Assembly (NCBI GenBank): GCA_039707655.1
Contig: CM077664.1
Span: forward strand, 30,554,781 to 30,618,780
Origin: Elymus sibiricus
Taxonomy: Eukaryota; Streptophyta; Magnoliopsida; Poales; Poaceae
Length of the DNA: 64,000 nt
Direction: 5' to 3'
Shown one piece after another: positions 1 to 10,408 of the stretch. The notes under the pieces were generated by a model. That model did no database searches. It was not told where the DNA came from and saw only the letters and a program-made list of their open reading frames with translations. Each line of letters begins with the position of its first letter. Position 1 is the stretch's first letter. The position numbers and the translations under genes are program-made.

Positions 1-680
1 GTCCATTCGTCCCAGATCCAACGGCCGCCCCAAGCTGAGGTGCCGTTGTTGCTCGCTCGACGACCTTAACTTATTCTTCTCGCAACACTGTCCTTGCCCA
101 ACGTCGTCTCGCCTCCGATGTTGCATCACCTCGCCTGCCTCTCTATCCGCTCGCTGTCGCCCACTCTTTCTCTTCCATGACATCCTCGATGCTCACCATG
201 ACCAGCTAGAATTGACGCGTCGGTAGCACCAGCTCCTCCTCCCCGGCCACCACTATTGCTCCTCTTGCCGGCCGCCATGGTCTTATTGGACAAGAATGAG
301 TAGGGCGTGCCGGAGGGCAACCTCTACGAGCTTCGGGCATGTCGTGGTGAGGTGTGGTCGTGCTGTGGGGTGGCTTAGACGCGGTGGCGTGGTGCCGCGG
401 CCTGGACGGAGCCTCACCAATGTTGTTTTTTCGGTTATTGTTCATCATGTTTGTTGATTGTTTACACTAGGTAAAACCTTCCCTTTTGCAGAGCGCATGC
501 ACTCAGCAGATCACCTGCACCAGGTGGCAATGACCCCATCCGCTCCATTCCATGTAATTGTTTTTATTTGTCTTGTACCAAATTTTGACACTCGGCGAAG
601 ATTTGCCGAGTGTGCGACAAAAAAACCCAGCAAAGAGCTCTTTGTTTGAAGGAGGAAGCTCGCAGGAGCACACACGTCCG
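1..680. repeat. Right-hand part of a CACTA-like element family, truncated by the window edge
   Basis: Positions 1-660 align by eye over most of their length with 48311-48990, with many substitutions. The shared landmarks are the 'caacgtcgtct' and 'cctccgatg' blocks, the 'gagtagggcgtg' block and the 'ttttgacactcg' block. The last 200 bases carry degraded copies of the ACTCGGC/GCCGAGT motif, a subterminal repeat type found in some CACTA-type DNA transposons. The other copy ends in a CACTA terminus; here the terminus is missing, so this is a decayed fragment. No coding capacity is supported. Confidence 0.5.
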
Positions 681-1241
681 GGGGCACTCATACTTTGTGC
701 GTTCCCCGTTCATTTAATTTGAGGTCTTTATAAGCTCACGGGCCCTTATGATCACGATCAAGACGACAAGTGATTATAGTCATTGTTCACATTAGTATAT
801 GTTGTAACGTCGATTAGAGTAACATATATACCTGTCAGTTCACTTGCATTCACATATATCACCATCTAACAAACTACTGCTTCTCTAGTGATCAGTTTTG
901 CACACGCTAGTAAATGTTTTCCACCAAGTGGAAGAAGAACAACGACTGAAGCTGATGATTTGGGTCGATCTATCTCTCCATTCTCGGCAGAAGAGAACAC
1001 CAGTCCATTTCTACTCTTGTCATGTTTTTTACGATGTCATGTTTTGTCAAAAGAAAAATATTCTTGTACTGATCGGTCGTATATATGGGCTTGATCGACA
1101 CCGAGCGATGACAATCGAAAGAAGGAGGAACGCAAGTGATTTTTTGCTTCCCCTTTGAAGAAAGGTTGGGGACAGGTGAAGTAGCAGACAAAGGCAATCA
1201 ATGCGCTGCAAAATAAATAACTCAAGCATGCACATGTTCTC
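681..1241. other. Upstream intergenic stretch, nothing recognised
   Basis: AT-rich sequence between the repeat fragment and the BAHD gene promoter. The reading frames here are short, overlap on both strands and look like no known protein. It presumably contains distal promoter sequence of the BAHD gene, but I see no defined element. Confidence 0.4.
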
Positions 1242-1299
1242 TTTACGTGACTCATATGTTGATGCCAAGCTTTACGTGACTCATATGTTGATGCCAATC
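1242..1299 (+). promoter_or_regulatory. 29-bp direct repeat with ACGT and TGACTCA cores upstream of the BAHD gene
   Basis: Two consecutive 29-bp units (1242-1270 and 1271-1299) are identical except at the last two bases. Each contains ACGTGACTCAT, that is an ACGT core overlapping a TGACTCA (GCN4/AP-1-like) core. Both cores are established binding sites of plant bZIP factors. The repeat lies 66-123 bp upstream of the BAHD start codon. That doubling strengthens a regulatory site is inference. Confidence 0.4.
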
Positions 1300-1364
1300 A
1301 TACACACCATTGAGTATACAGTAGTACACTACCTAGCACTTTCTCTGAAGCGACCTCGTTCGCC

Positions 1365-2669
1365 ATGACGACGCTCTCTTTCGCGGTGCCAGTGCTGGTG
1401 GCCCCAGTCAGGCCGACACCCCGAGGGACGAAGCGCCTCTCCGGCATCGACTGCACGGAGTGGCCGCCGTGCTACATGCCCGCCATCTTCATCTACCGCG
1501 GCGGCGGCGGGCAGGCGGCACGCGGTGACCCGGTGGCTGTCATCCGCCGAGCCCTGTCCGAGGCGCTAGTGCACTACTACCCACTCGCCGGGCGAATCAG
1601 GGAGGTGGTGGGTGGCCGGGGCCTCGTAGTTGACTGCACCGGGGACGGGGCGTTGTTCGCCGAGGCCGAAGCCGACGTCCGGCTGGAGGAGCTCGAAGCC
1701 GCCGGGCTCCGACTACCGTTCCCGTGCAATATGGATCAGCTGCAACTCGACGTGGACGCCGCACTCGACTGTCCCTTGTTCATGATCCAGGTGACCCGAC
1801 TTGTGTGTGGAGGCTTCATCGTCGGTGTCCGCCTCTGCCACACCATCTGTGATGGCCTCGGCTTTGCCCAGTTCCTGGCCGCCATCGCAGACCTCGCCCG
1901 AGGTCTGCCTTCGCCGGTGATCGATCCCGCGTGGTGCCGCGAGCTTCTAGGCGGAGACGGGGCCGCGGCCGCGTGTATCACCAGAGCCCCCAACACCAGA
2001 AACAGGGAGCCGCCGACCGCTCACGTTGACGACATGGTAAGACGCTCCTTCATCTTCGGCCCCGCAGACATCGCGGCGCTAAAGAGAAACCTGTCACTGC
2101 CGGGCCTCCGCCCGGCGACGACGAGGTACGAGCTCCTCGCGGCGTCCCTCTGGATGGCTCGCACCAGGGCGATCGCGCTGCCGCCGGGCGAGGACGCGGT
2201 GCTCACCGTCATCGGGAACTTCAGGAGCAACGCCGCTCTGCGCCTGCCCGCCGGCTACTACGGCAACGCGTGCGCGCCTGTCAGAGCGGTGGCGCCCGCC
2301 GGCGCGCTGACGGGCGGCTCGCTGGGCGACGCAGTGGAGCTTGTGCGGAAGGCCAAGGCGGCCGCCGGGCACGTTCGGTCGGTCGCCGACCTGCTGCTGC
2401 TGCACGGGACGCGGCCGCTTCCCGTGCCCGAGATGTTCCGCGTGTCCGACCTCCGGCACCTCGGGTTCCACCGCCTGGACTTCGGGTGGGGCAAGCCGCT
2501 GTACGGTGGGCCTACCCAGGTCATGTTCTGGGAGACCTTCCTCGTCTCCGTCAAGAGCAGCAGCTGGGAGGAGGATGAAGATGATGATGATGTGGCCGTG
2601 CCGGTCGCGCTGCCGAGGCCTGCCATGGACCGCTTTGTCGAGGAGATTAACAACTTGCTCAAGGCTTAA
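1365..2669 (+). CDS. BAHD-family acyl-CoA-dependent acyltransferase (benzyl-alcohol O-benzoyltransferase-like)
   Basis: A single uninterrupted exon encodes 434 residues, the usual BAHD length (about 430-460). The catalytic HxxxD motif is H159-T-I-C-D163, followed by GLGFAQFL. The structural DFGWG motif is intact at 372-376, next to GKPLYGGP. LPAGYYGN at about 294-301 is also typical. BAHD enzymes are cytosolic and move an acyl group from acyl-CoA to an alcohol or amine. The overall pattern suggests the branch with benzyl-alcohol benzoyltransferases and related grass enzymes, but the substrate cannot be read from sequence. An acidic tract (EEDEDDDD, about 402-409) encoded by GAT/GATGAT repeats sits in a surface region near the C-terminus and is unusual. 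The start ATG (1365) is the first in frame and gives the normal N-terminus. The GC-rich coding sequence is typical of a grass single-exon gene. No defect seen; probably functional. Confidence 0.93.
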   Translation: MTTLSFAVPVLVAPVRPTPRGTKRLSGIDCTEWPPCYMPAIFIYRGGGGQAARGDPVAVIRRALSEALVHYYPLAGRIREVVGGRGLVVDCTGDGALFAEAEADVRLEELEAAGLRLPFPCNMDQLQLDVDAALDCPLFMIQVTRLVCGGFIVGVRLCHTICDGLGFAQFLAAIADLARGLPSPVIDPAWCRELLGGDGAAAACITRAPNTRNREPPTAHVDDMVRRSFIFGPADIAALKRNLSLPGLRPATTRYELLAASLWMARTRAIALPPGEDAVLTVIGNFRSNAALRLPAGYYGNACAPVRAVAPAGALTGGSLGDAVELVRKAKAAAGHVRSVADLLLLHGTRPLPVPEMFRVSDLRHLGFHRLDFGWGKPLYGGPTQVMFWETFLVSVKSSSWEEDEDDDDVAVPVALPRPAMDRFVEEINNLLKA

Positions 2670-2731
2670 TTAGCATACGTGCGTGGCTGCTCCTGCTCAC
2701 GTCGTGTGGTCTGTTTTTTGAAGTGTCATAA

Positions 2732-2762
2732 AATAAACTAGTGCCGCATGTACCCGAATAAA
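2732..2762 (+). terminator. Candidate polyadenylation signals of the BAHD gene
   Basis: AATAAA occurs at 2732-2737 and again at 2757-2762, 63 and 88 bases after the BAHD stop codon, in sequence that turns abruptly AT-rich. Plant polyadenylation signals are loose, so the exact cleavage site is not predicted. Confidence 0.45.
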
Positions 2763-4160
2763 TTGAATTTAATTTTGAACAATTTAATTTGGAAACATTA
2801 TGTATGATTGTAATATTTTTATATTTAAACTATTGTATTTGAATATTATCTTTGAATTATTCATGTATTGTACTATTAGTATTTTTATTTTTAATATTCG
2901 GAGAAAATTCACTTGGAAAAAAAGCGCATATTTGGGGTATAGTATTGGAGGGCCGTCCTCCGGCCGGCTATCCGCGAACACGTCTTGACGTGTCCGCGAA
3001 CATATTGGAGCGTTCGTTTCATGATTATCATTGGAGATGCGCTAACATCCACGCACCAACTAATTTTATCCAGATTTTAAAACTATAATAGTTAGACGCA
3101 TATATAATGAGAAATAATGTATTTAGGGCACCTCCAACGCTGACTCGCAAAGTGCGGACGGAGATGCGGGAGCCGCCCACCCAATACTAGCCGCCTGCAA
3201 TTGCACTTCGGTGATTAGTGCCCAATCAATGTAGTTGGTCCGCGTGAGCATCATCGGAGGCATCCCGCCGCCGCCCCTGCTTCTGCTGCCGCCTTCTTCT
3301 TCTCCAACTCCTTCTTCGCCTTCTCGCCGTCGCTGTCAGTCATCTCTTCGGCAGATCAGACACCGCCACCGCCTAGGATGGATCGGACACCACCTTGGCT
3401 CTGATGCCACTTGATGTTACCTAGCCCTGATGATCGAGCGTGTGAGAGAGTGTCGCGAGGAGGAAGATGAACTGTCACATAAGGTTTTGCGCTGCCAACT
3501 GAACTGTAACTTTTCTCTGTTTCTATTATTTATGCAGTCACCAACGACTAACGAATTACAAGGAAAAACACCCACTTCTCGAGCTGGCCTACTGATCGTG
3601 CCATCCCATGATGCCGCGTTGAGATTGAGCCACTACGCCGCCCACAAGATCTGTTGTGTTCATGCCATCCCATGAACCGGTCAGGTGAGCGTATCTAGCT
3701 AACAGACTAACTGAATGCTAACTGAACTACGAACAGAAAAACCAAACAAGAACCGGACGTGGACAAGACGCACGCTGCCGGTCCAATTATTCAGTAACTA
3801 AGTCTGAAAATATGGTTAGTGCTAGATCATGCAACAGATTAGCTATCAATGTGCACTATATAACTCATCCGTATACTGATTCAATAGCACTAGCAAGTAC
3901 ATCACCATGTTAATCTTCGTTCTCAGCACGCCACTGTTTTTCTAAATTGTATGAATTTATATCTGAACGTGCTAGTAATTAATTTATGTCCGAAAGTTAG
4001 CGCTTGCGTCCCTGCCAAAGTGCTAAACTGAAGTTAATCACCATGTTAATCCCCTGTTTTTCGAAAAGATATGCCTTCCTTAATTGCTTAGCAGACATGA
4101 TTGCCCGCTATAGCGGCTGTAGCGTTTGGGACCAGCAGCCGCAAAATGAAATCTCCCGCG
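2763..4160. other. Intergenic stretch with decayed repeat remnants
   Basis: No gene is supported. The stretch is AT-rich to about 2935, then has short GC-rich patches. At 3402-3414, GGCTCTGATGCCA is close to the complement of the methionine-tRNA primer-binding site of retrotransposons and is followed by TGATGTTACC, which could be an LTR edge; no partner LTR was found. From about 3960 the sequence belongs to the AKR upstream block described below. Confidence 0.35.
4000..4038. repeat. Left arm of a 39-bp inverted repeat whose partner is at 15867-15905
   Basis: The complement of 15867-15905 matches this stretch with 4 mismatches in 39 bases. The 11.5-kb CACTA element sits between the arms, so before that insertion they lay only about 390 bp apart, like the ends of a MITE-type element. 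Family unknown. Confidence 0.45.
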
Positions 4161-4771
4161 ATCCAAAAGTTTGGTTGTGTGGATGGGTTGTGTGTGGATG
4201 TTTGGTGCTGTGTAGATACTGAAGCTATGGATGATATTTGGGTTTAAAGGAGGAAGCCGCCACTAGTAGAAAACAGGGCATTAGTCCCGGTTCGTAAGGG
4301 CCTTTAGTCCCGGTTCTGCAACCGGGACTAACGAATCGGGACTAAAGGCCCTCACTTTTAGTCCCGGTCGTGTTACGAACCGGGACTAAAGAGGCTCAAC
4401 GTGGCCGCTGCGCAGCGCTCAGGCAGGAGGACCTTTAGTCCCGGTTGATAACACCAACCGGGACTAAAAGGCCGCCACGCGTCAGCCCCTGCCAAGCGCT
4501 GTTTTTTTTTTTTTGAAAGGAGGGGTTTAGGGTTTAGGGGTTTTGGAGGGTTTAGGGGTTTCATTTTTATTTCATGTTTTCCATTCAACTCGACGCTATC
4601 TACTAATCGCAATGAAGGAACCGTTACACAACATCGTCATGAATGTAGAGAAGTGACCTCTTTCTCCGTGCTTGGTCGAACAACAAGTTTTCGTATATAT
4701 GTTCGACGCTACTACATATAGTACACGTTCATGAATATATACAAAATAACATCTCTTACGATCCCTAATAT

Positions 4772-7700
4772 CTAATTAACAATATTCACTACCAATTTCC
4801 GATGGTATTCTCCGGTTGTAGGTATGACCTCTTTAAGTAAGAATCCCGTCAATTCCTCTTGAATTGCCTTTACGCGATCCTTTGATAGGAGATCGTCCCG
4901 CATCCGTTGGATCTAATTTAAAGAAGGGGGTCAATATATATGAATGAAACTCAACACAATTGATGGTAATAAAATAAAATTGTGAATATTGTTTACGTAC
5001 TTCAAGTTGTTGTAAATTTCTACCAGTCTCACTGGTCGTCATGCGAATGAACTCGCAAACGTAGTATCTACATAAATTAGTCCTCCTTTCCTGCCTCAAG
5101 CACTTTACGAGAGTAGAGTTCAATCAAAATAATAATCAAGCATGATAATGGTACTGAAATTAAATATAATCAAAGAGATGCGTGGACCTAACTAGTACTA
5201 CTTACAGTGAGTTGTCGAAATTGCAGCTCCTCTTTCCATTCACCCCTAGCCTTCTTGGTGAACCGTTTTCAAACCCTGCCCGGCAAAGAAAATAAATAAA
5301 AGAGTTATTAATTACTTGATATCAGGAAATGAACGAAAGTTGCCGATATAGTGCGATAATGATTGAAATTACCTCTGGAGCATATCACGCAGGTCTGCCC
5401 ACATCTTAGGGTCTTTACGTAGCGATTCCATGACAAGTACGCTTCCTGAGTCAACCCGAATGACTAGCAGAATAAAGTGGAAGCTGCGCACGCAGCATAA
5501 CTCATCAATTACACTTAACATCGAGTAAGCGAAACAGAATATGTACAAGACAGTATAACACTCACTTGAAGTTGTAAGGAAATAGTATTTTCCTTTTGTT
5601 TTGTTGTTCAATTAACGCCCTTAGCAAGATCTTCTCTGTATCCTTGGCGTTCATTTGTACCGTAACTTCATGAATAGTATTTGGGTTAATGAACAAAATG
5701 TCATAGATTTGTCCTCTTTTGCATTCGAGGATCTTCATTCTGCATAATATAGTGAGGATAATTATACATGCAATGAACGAGCTGAGCTAGAGACTTAATT
5801 ACAGAAATGATACTTACAGACAATAGCAACTGACGATAGATTTGTCGACGGCGTCTTGATTGTAAAACTGAAATAATTCATCAAATTCAACGTAAATCTC
5901 CTCGTCTCCATTGAAGTAATGCTCATCTTTAACTCCCGCAATGATATAGTTGGTCCCTTCCTTTGAGGCTTCCATGTACCACTCATGCAATTTTCGCATT
6001 TGTGTTGGTAGTAGCCGGACCTCCTCAGGTTTGACGAGAGGCTTCCCGTGCTGGTATCTGTATGCTAACTCAGCCATGGAGAACTGTACCTCCTCGGCTA
6101 AGTAATCACCAAGAGTGAAATCAACATCATCGGCCGCTACCCCCGGATCATAATCGATATCGGTAAACACCTTGAGCAGGGGGCACGATTGGTTTTTCTG
6201 TTCGCCGAGCTGGGGAATTGTTTTCCCACTTGCACTACTGCTACTTCCCGGCCGCTTCACATGTTCTCCATATGACTTTACAATAGACCGGTCATAGTCT
6301 GATAGCAGCGGAGGCGGTGGTGGTCGCGTAAGGTTTTCTATACAGTGCTCCGCTATTGCCGGATCTAATTTCTCCTTTGGATCGGGCCGTTTCGGTGCAA
6401 GCTGGCATTTCACATCGGCATCCACGACATTCTTGAGTTCCTCATCAGTCATATCATATGGTAATTTGGCAGGAGCCTTCTTGACGCTTGTATTTGCTCT
6501 GGATTTCTTCGCAGTTGTACTACTAGCCACCGGAGCGGCAGCTCTCTTCCGCCGATGCTGAGGCGGCGGAGGAGGCGGAGTCTGCTGACGCGGCGGATTC
6601 TGCTGAGGGGCCTCCTCCGGCGGAGTGTGCTGATGCGGCGGAGACAGCTAAGGCGGCGGAGTGTGCTGACGCGGCGGAGACGGCTGAGGCAGCGGAGATA
6701 AAGCTGGACTGTGAGGAGTCTGCTGAGGGGCCTCCTCCGGCGGAGTCTGCTGACGCGGCATCCAATGTGGAAGCACGATGTGTTCCTTTCTCCATAGAAC
6801 GGTAGTCCTTCTGGCATCTCCCAGATGAGTCTCCCCTTCACCTGTAGGGTACTCAAGCTCCAGCTGCTCAAATCCGTTGATAACTTCATCCACCCCGACA
6901 ACAGCATAGCCATCTGGAATCGGAGAGCAATGGTAAGTTCCATCAGGTACACGAGGTAAGGCATAGCCGACCGCCACCTTCAAGGATATGTTCATGCATT
7001 TCGCATGTAGATCACAATGTTCTCTCTGCGTGATATCATCCACGGGGTAGCGAGGAGCCGTGATATCAGGCCGAACGAGCTCCGAGGAAGCCTCGCTGCT
7101 TTTCCGCTGAGATGGTGGGGTAGCTCCGTGGGCAGTATCGAATGAAGGATCTTCGTGCCACTGAGATGATGGGCCGGTAGCTCGCTGGCTGGTAAGTGCC
7201 TCTATTAGCTTCTGCTGCAACGCTACTATTTCTTCGACCTTCTGCAGCCGGTCTGCATCCTGTTTCTTCTTTCTCCCTCGGCTTCTGTAAGTGTCACTGC
7301 TGTCGGGAAACCCAACCTTCCACGGAACGGAGCCTGATGTGACTCGTGTTCGTCCAGGGTGTTCAGGATTCCCGAGGGCGCGTGTCAGCTCGTCCTTCTC
7401 TCTGTCGGGATGGAACTTCCCCTCCTGCACGTCCTTCATTGCAGCTTGAATGGCTTTGACGGGTGTTGCAAGTTGAGCTTTCGTATAAACACACTTCCCT
7501 GTTTCTGGGTTCAAAGTTCCCCCATGCCCGAAGAACCAAGTCCTTGCCCGTTCGGTGCAGTCCAATGTCTCCGGATGGATCCCTTTATCAAGCAGGTCAT
7601 TCTCAACTTTCTTCCACTTATGCCGGGCAGCCTTGTAGCCACCTGACCCTGTAACGCGGTGATATTCCTTCTTTGCAGCATTTTGCTTATTTATATTTGA

Positions 7701-8460
7701 CCTTTTCTTACCTACCTCCGATGTCTTGTACTCCACAAATGCGGGCCAGGGATCTTGTAACTTCTCATCTGCTCTGGTGAATGTTGGAGTCTTCCCTTTC
7801 AGGACATACTTTTCGTGCAATCTTTTTTCTTCCAGTTGTTGAATTGTTGGGCCATCTTTTTAAGAGCCCACGCCTTGACTTTTTGCTCCACCTCTGGCGG
7901 TAGGGTGAAATTTGTCATGAGCGTATTCCAAAGCTCATCTTTGGATCTATCGTCGACATAAGAAACTCCATCCGCCTTTGGCTTATTCCATTCATGAATG
8001 CTGATCGGGATGCTGTCCCTAACAACAACTCCGCACTGACTTATAAATCGGTCTGCAGTCCGCTTGGGAGCAGTCGGTTTGCCATCTGCAGCGAGTTCTT
8101 CGATCGTGAACCTTTCATTCTCGCCCAACCTTTTCTTCGGGCCTCGTCTCTTTATAGAAGTTTGGCTCGATCCGGAGGGCTAAAAGAAGAAAGAAGCGTT
8201 AATATATATACATACAAATCAATTAATGCATCTAGTCAGCAGAGGCTTAATTAATATACCTCGCCGGACTTTGCAACAGTTAAGGCTCCAACACCGCCGG
8301 AGCCATCATCTTCTCCCTCCATTCGATCACCGGAGCCGTCATCTTCTCTTCCCTCACCATCGGAGTCGTCGTTGAGAAACTGTGAGGTGATATCATCATC
8401 TCCGTCGTGGATTATTTCCCCCAACATCTCTTCTTGTTCTAAGTCTCTGTCGTGTTCCAT
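4772..8460 (-). pseudogene. CACTA ORF2 (Transposase_24-like, with C-terminal Ulp1/C48-like protease domain), broken
   Basis: The multi-exon minus-strand gene starts with an acidic N-terminus (ATG at 8460). Exon 2 begins at 8179 and holds a basic IKRRGPKKR stretch. The central region (about 7860-6650) contains GGYKAARHKWKK and WFFGHGGTLNPETG, typical of the plant En/Spm-type second ORF, followed by a Pro/Gln-rich linker (PPQQ-type repeats, about 6770-6540). The 3' exons encode a Ulp1-like fold: FILLVI at about 5480, DSLRKDP-like VMESLRKDPK at about 5425, and TNLCRYYVCEF at about 5065, ending with a stop at 4772. Defects: a 1-bp insertion in an A-run near 7830, a TAG nonsense codon at 6648-6650 and a TGA in place of Trp near 5270. 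In addition, the residues around the catalytic Cys are changed (Gln to Arg before it, Gly to Arg after it), which should abolish protease activity. CACTA and Mutator elements with Ulp1-like domains are known in plants; the role is unclear. Confidence 0.8.
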
Positions 8461-8904
8461 AGTTTCTACAAATATTACAGTATGGCAAAACAGTAACATT
8501 ATGATGACAACTTGAGAGCAAGATTGAGTCATGCTACAACAACTTTACATGGCAACCAAGGGCATGGCATCAAAGTACAAATTAGATAGACCAAATCACA
8601 AGAAGCAATCATATGCATATGAGCAATGGATTAGTGGCAAACATCATGCAAAGTTGACAAGTTTTATAACAGTCAGTTTCAGACTTAGCAGTTTTTCAGC
8701 AAGTGTAAAACAGCAAGAGTATCATAGCATGTTTGCAAGCTTGTTATAGTGCCTAAACATGTTTACCATGGCATGGGAAAAAATAGCAGCAGCAAATAGA
8801 CATGAAAATGCACCAAACACATGTACAAAGTTTATTCATATGATGCTTGCATTAAATCACACAAAAATAACAAAATGGCAAGTTTTATCAGTTGCATGTA
8901 AGGT
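8461..8904. other. CACTA interior, upstream of ORF2, nothing recognised
   Basis: AT-rich sequence between the ORF2 start codon and the GC-rich tandem array. It is presumably 5' untranslated or promoter sequence of ORF2. No conserved coding frame is seen. Confidence 0.35.
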
Positions 8905-8909
8905 AACCC

Positions 8910-9128
8910 TCCGGCGATCGTCGGGGACTCCTCCGGCGATCGTCGGGGACTCGTCACCGGCAATCGTCGGGGACTCCTCCGGCGATCGTCGGGGACTCCT
9001 CACCGGCGATCGTCGGGGACGACTCCTCCGGCGATCGTCGGGGCCTCCTCCGGCGATCATCGGGGACAACTCCTCCGGCGATCGTCGGGGCCTCCTCCGG
9101 CGATCGTCGAGGACTCCTCCGGCGATCG
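8910..9128. repeat. Tandem array of about 11 copies of a roughly 20-bp CCGGCGATCGTCGGGGAC unit
   Basis: The core CCGGCGATCGTCGGGG recurs about eleven times with spacing alternating between about 18 and 24 bases and few substitutions (one GGCAATC, one GATCATC). It lies inside the CACTA element upstream of ORF2. CGATCG is self-complementary, so each unit can form a short stem. This is a minisatellite likely to vary in copy number. Confidence 0.9.
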
Positions 9129-9679
9129 GTAATAATAATTCCGCAATTACTCAATTGTTTGCTAAACTTATGACTTAGACATATTTCTTCATGAAAGAAG
9201 AATTATTTTATCTTTCGTCATAATGATATTATATCTTCATCCTGAATTTCTTTGAACTATGTCAAATATTTTTCAGTTCTTATCAAGTAAATCATGCATA
9301 TTTACTCATAATTTTAGTTGAAGTATAATTTTCTGCCACACTCTGTTATATCTATCGGATGTATTTAGTCAATTCAAACAAAAGACTTTTATGCTTCATT
9401 TATATGAAGATCAATATTATCCAATATAACTATGTGGTGTCATACAAAAATGGCCGGTTTCATCAAGTCTTCTCAAGACATTTATATGAAGACGTTTCAT
9501 CAAGTCTTCTCAATATAACATGAAACTTCAAAATGCCCGCGGTGCCCAACAATCTGAAATCATTCACTAATATTGATGTTGGACTCAACTAAGTACTCCA
9601 AAGTGCAATCAACTATATAAGCCCGCGGTTATCAATGCAAACACATACGTACGTACATGTTACAAAAATTTCTATGTCA

Positions 9680-10012
9680 CAAAAATATATAAGCCCGATC
9701 GAAGGGAATTGAACGGCGGCGGCTCACATAGCGGGGGCGGCGAGGCTCGGGGAGGAGGGCGATCGAGGAGGTCCGGCGAGCGGGGGCGGCGACGACGAGG
9801 ACGGGCTCGGGGGCGGCGATGAGGAGCGGGCTCGGGGGCAGCGATGCTCGGGGAGGAGGGCGAGGAGGTCCGGCGATGGTCAGCGGGCTCGGGGACGGCT
9901 CGGAGGCGACGGCGATCTCCGGCAGCCTGGCGGCGTCGTGGTGTGGTTCGGCGTCGGTGGTTGGAGTGGAGAGGAAGATTGGGGGGGAGGGAGAAGGCGC
10001 GGTTAAATACCC
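9680..10012. other. GC-rich (GGC)-type region beside the internal hairpin
   Basis: Strongly GC-rich, with repeated GCGGGGGCGGCGA/GCTCGGGGGCGGCGA motifs. The short frames here are low-complexity Gly/Arg/Ala and are not supported as genes. By position (upstream of the minus-strand ORF2, next to a copy of the subterminal repeats) it may be a promoter or 5'-leader region of ORF2. The second CACTA remnant has a similar arrangement at 34850-35275. Confidence 0.5.
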
Positions 10013-10029
10013 ACAGCTTTAGACCCGCT

Positions 10030-10200
10030 TGGTGCCCCCAACCGGGACTAAAGTCCTACCTTTAGTCCCGGTCCGAGCCACCAACCGGGACTAAAGCTAA
10101 ATTTCAGCAGCCCAAAGGGCGCGAAACCAAGGCCTTTAGTCCCGGTTGGTGGCTCGGACCGGGACTAAAGGTAGGCCTTTAGTCCCAGTTGGGGGCACCA
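10030..10200. repeat. Internal inverted repeat, about 67-bp arms, made of CACTA subterminal motifs
   Basis: The left arm (10030-10096) and right arm (about 10134-10200) are reverse complements with about 3 mismatches, separated by roughly 35 bases. Each arm holds three alternating AACCGGGACTAAA/TTTAGTCCCGGTT motifs, the same motif that fills both element ends. A transcript through it would fold into a long, nearly perfect hairpin. It lies between the transposase gene and ORF2, not at an end. Confidence 0.9.
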
Positions 10201-10408
10201 ACCGGGACTAAATCTGTTTTTCCTATTTTTGGTTTTAGACCTTTTTAGGATATTTTAGTTTTAGTTTTCTTTTAAACAGATTCAAAAACAGTAGCATACA
10301 TGCCTAGTTTTGATTTAATTCTTTTTGCTATTGAAGAATATTATAGTTTTGTTTTAGTTGATCATAACTAGAATTTTATATAACTTTATTTGATGATATA
10401 GATTTTCA

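Noticed and set aside
2094..2662. Antisense frames of 125-134 codons in the BAHD gene
   Set aside because: GC-rich genes give long antisense frames; the sense strand carries HxxxD and DFGWG.
3402..3430. Possible LTR edge and primer-binding site (GGCTCTGATGCCA)
   Set aside because: No second LTR, target duplication or retrotransposon protein nearby; too weak to call an element.
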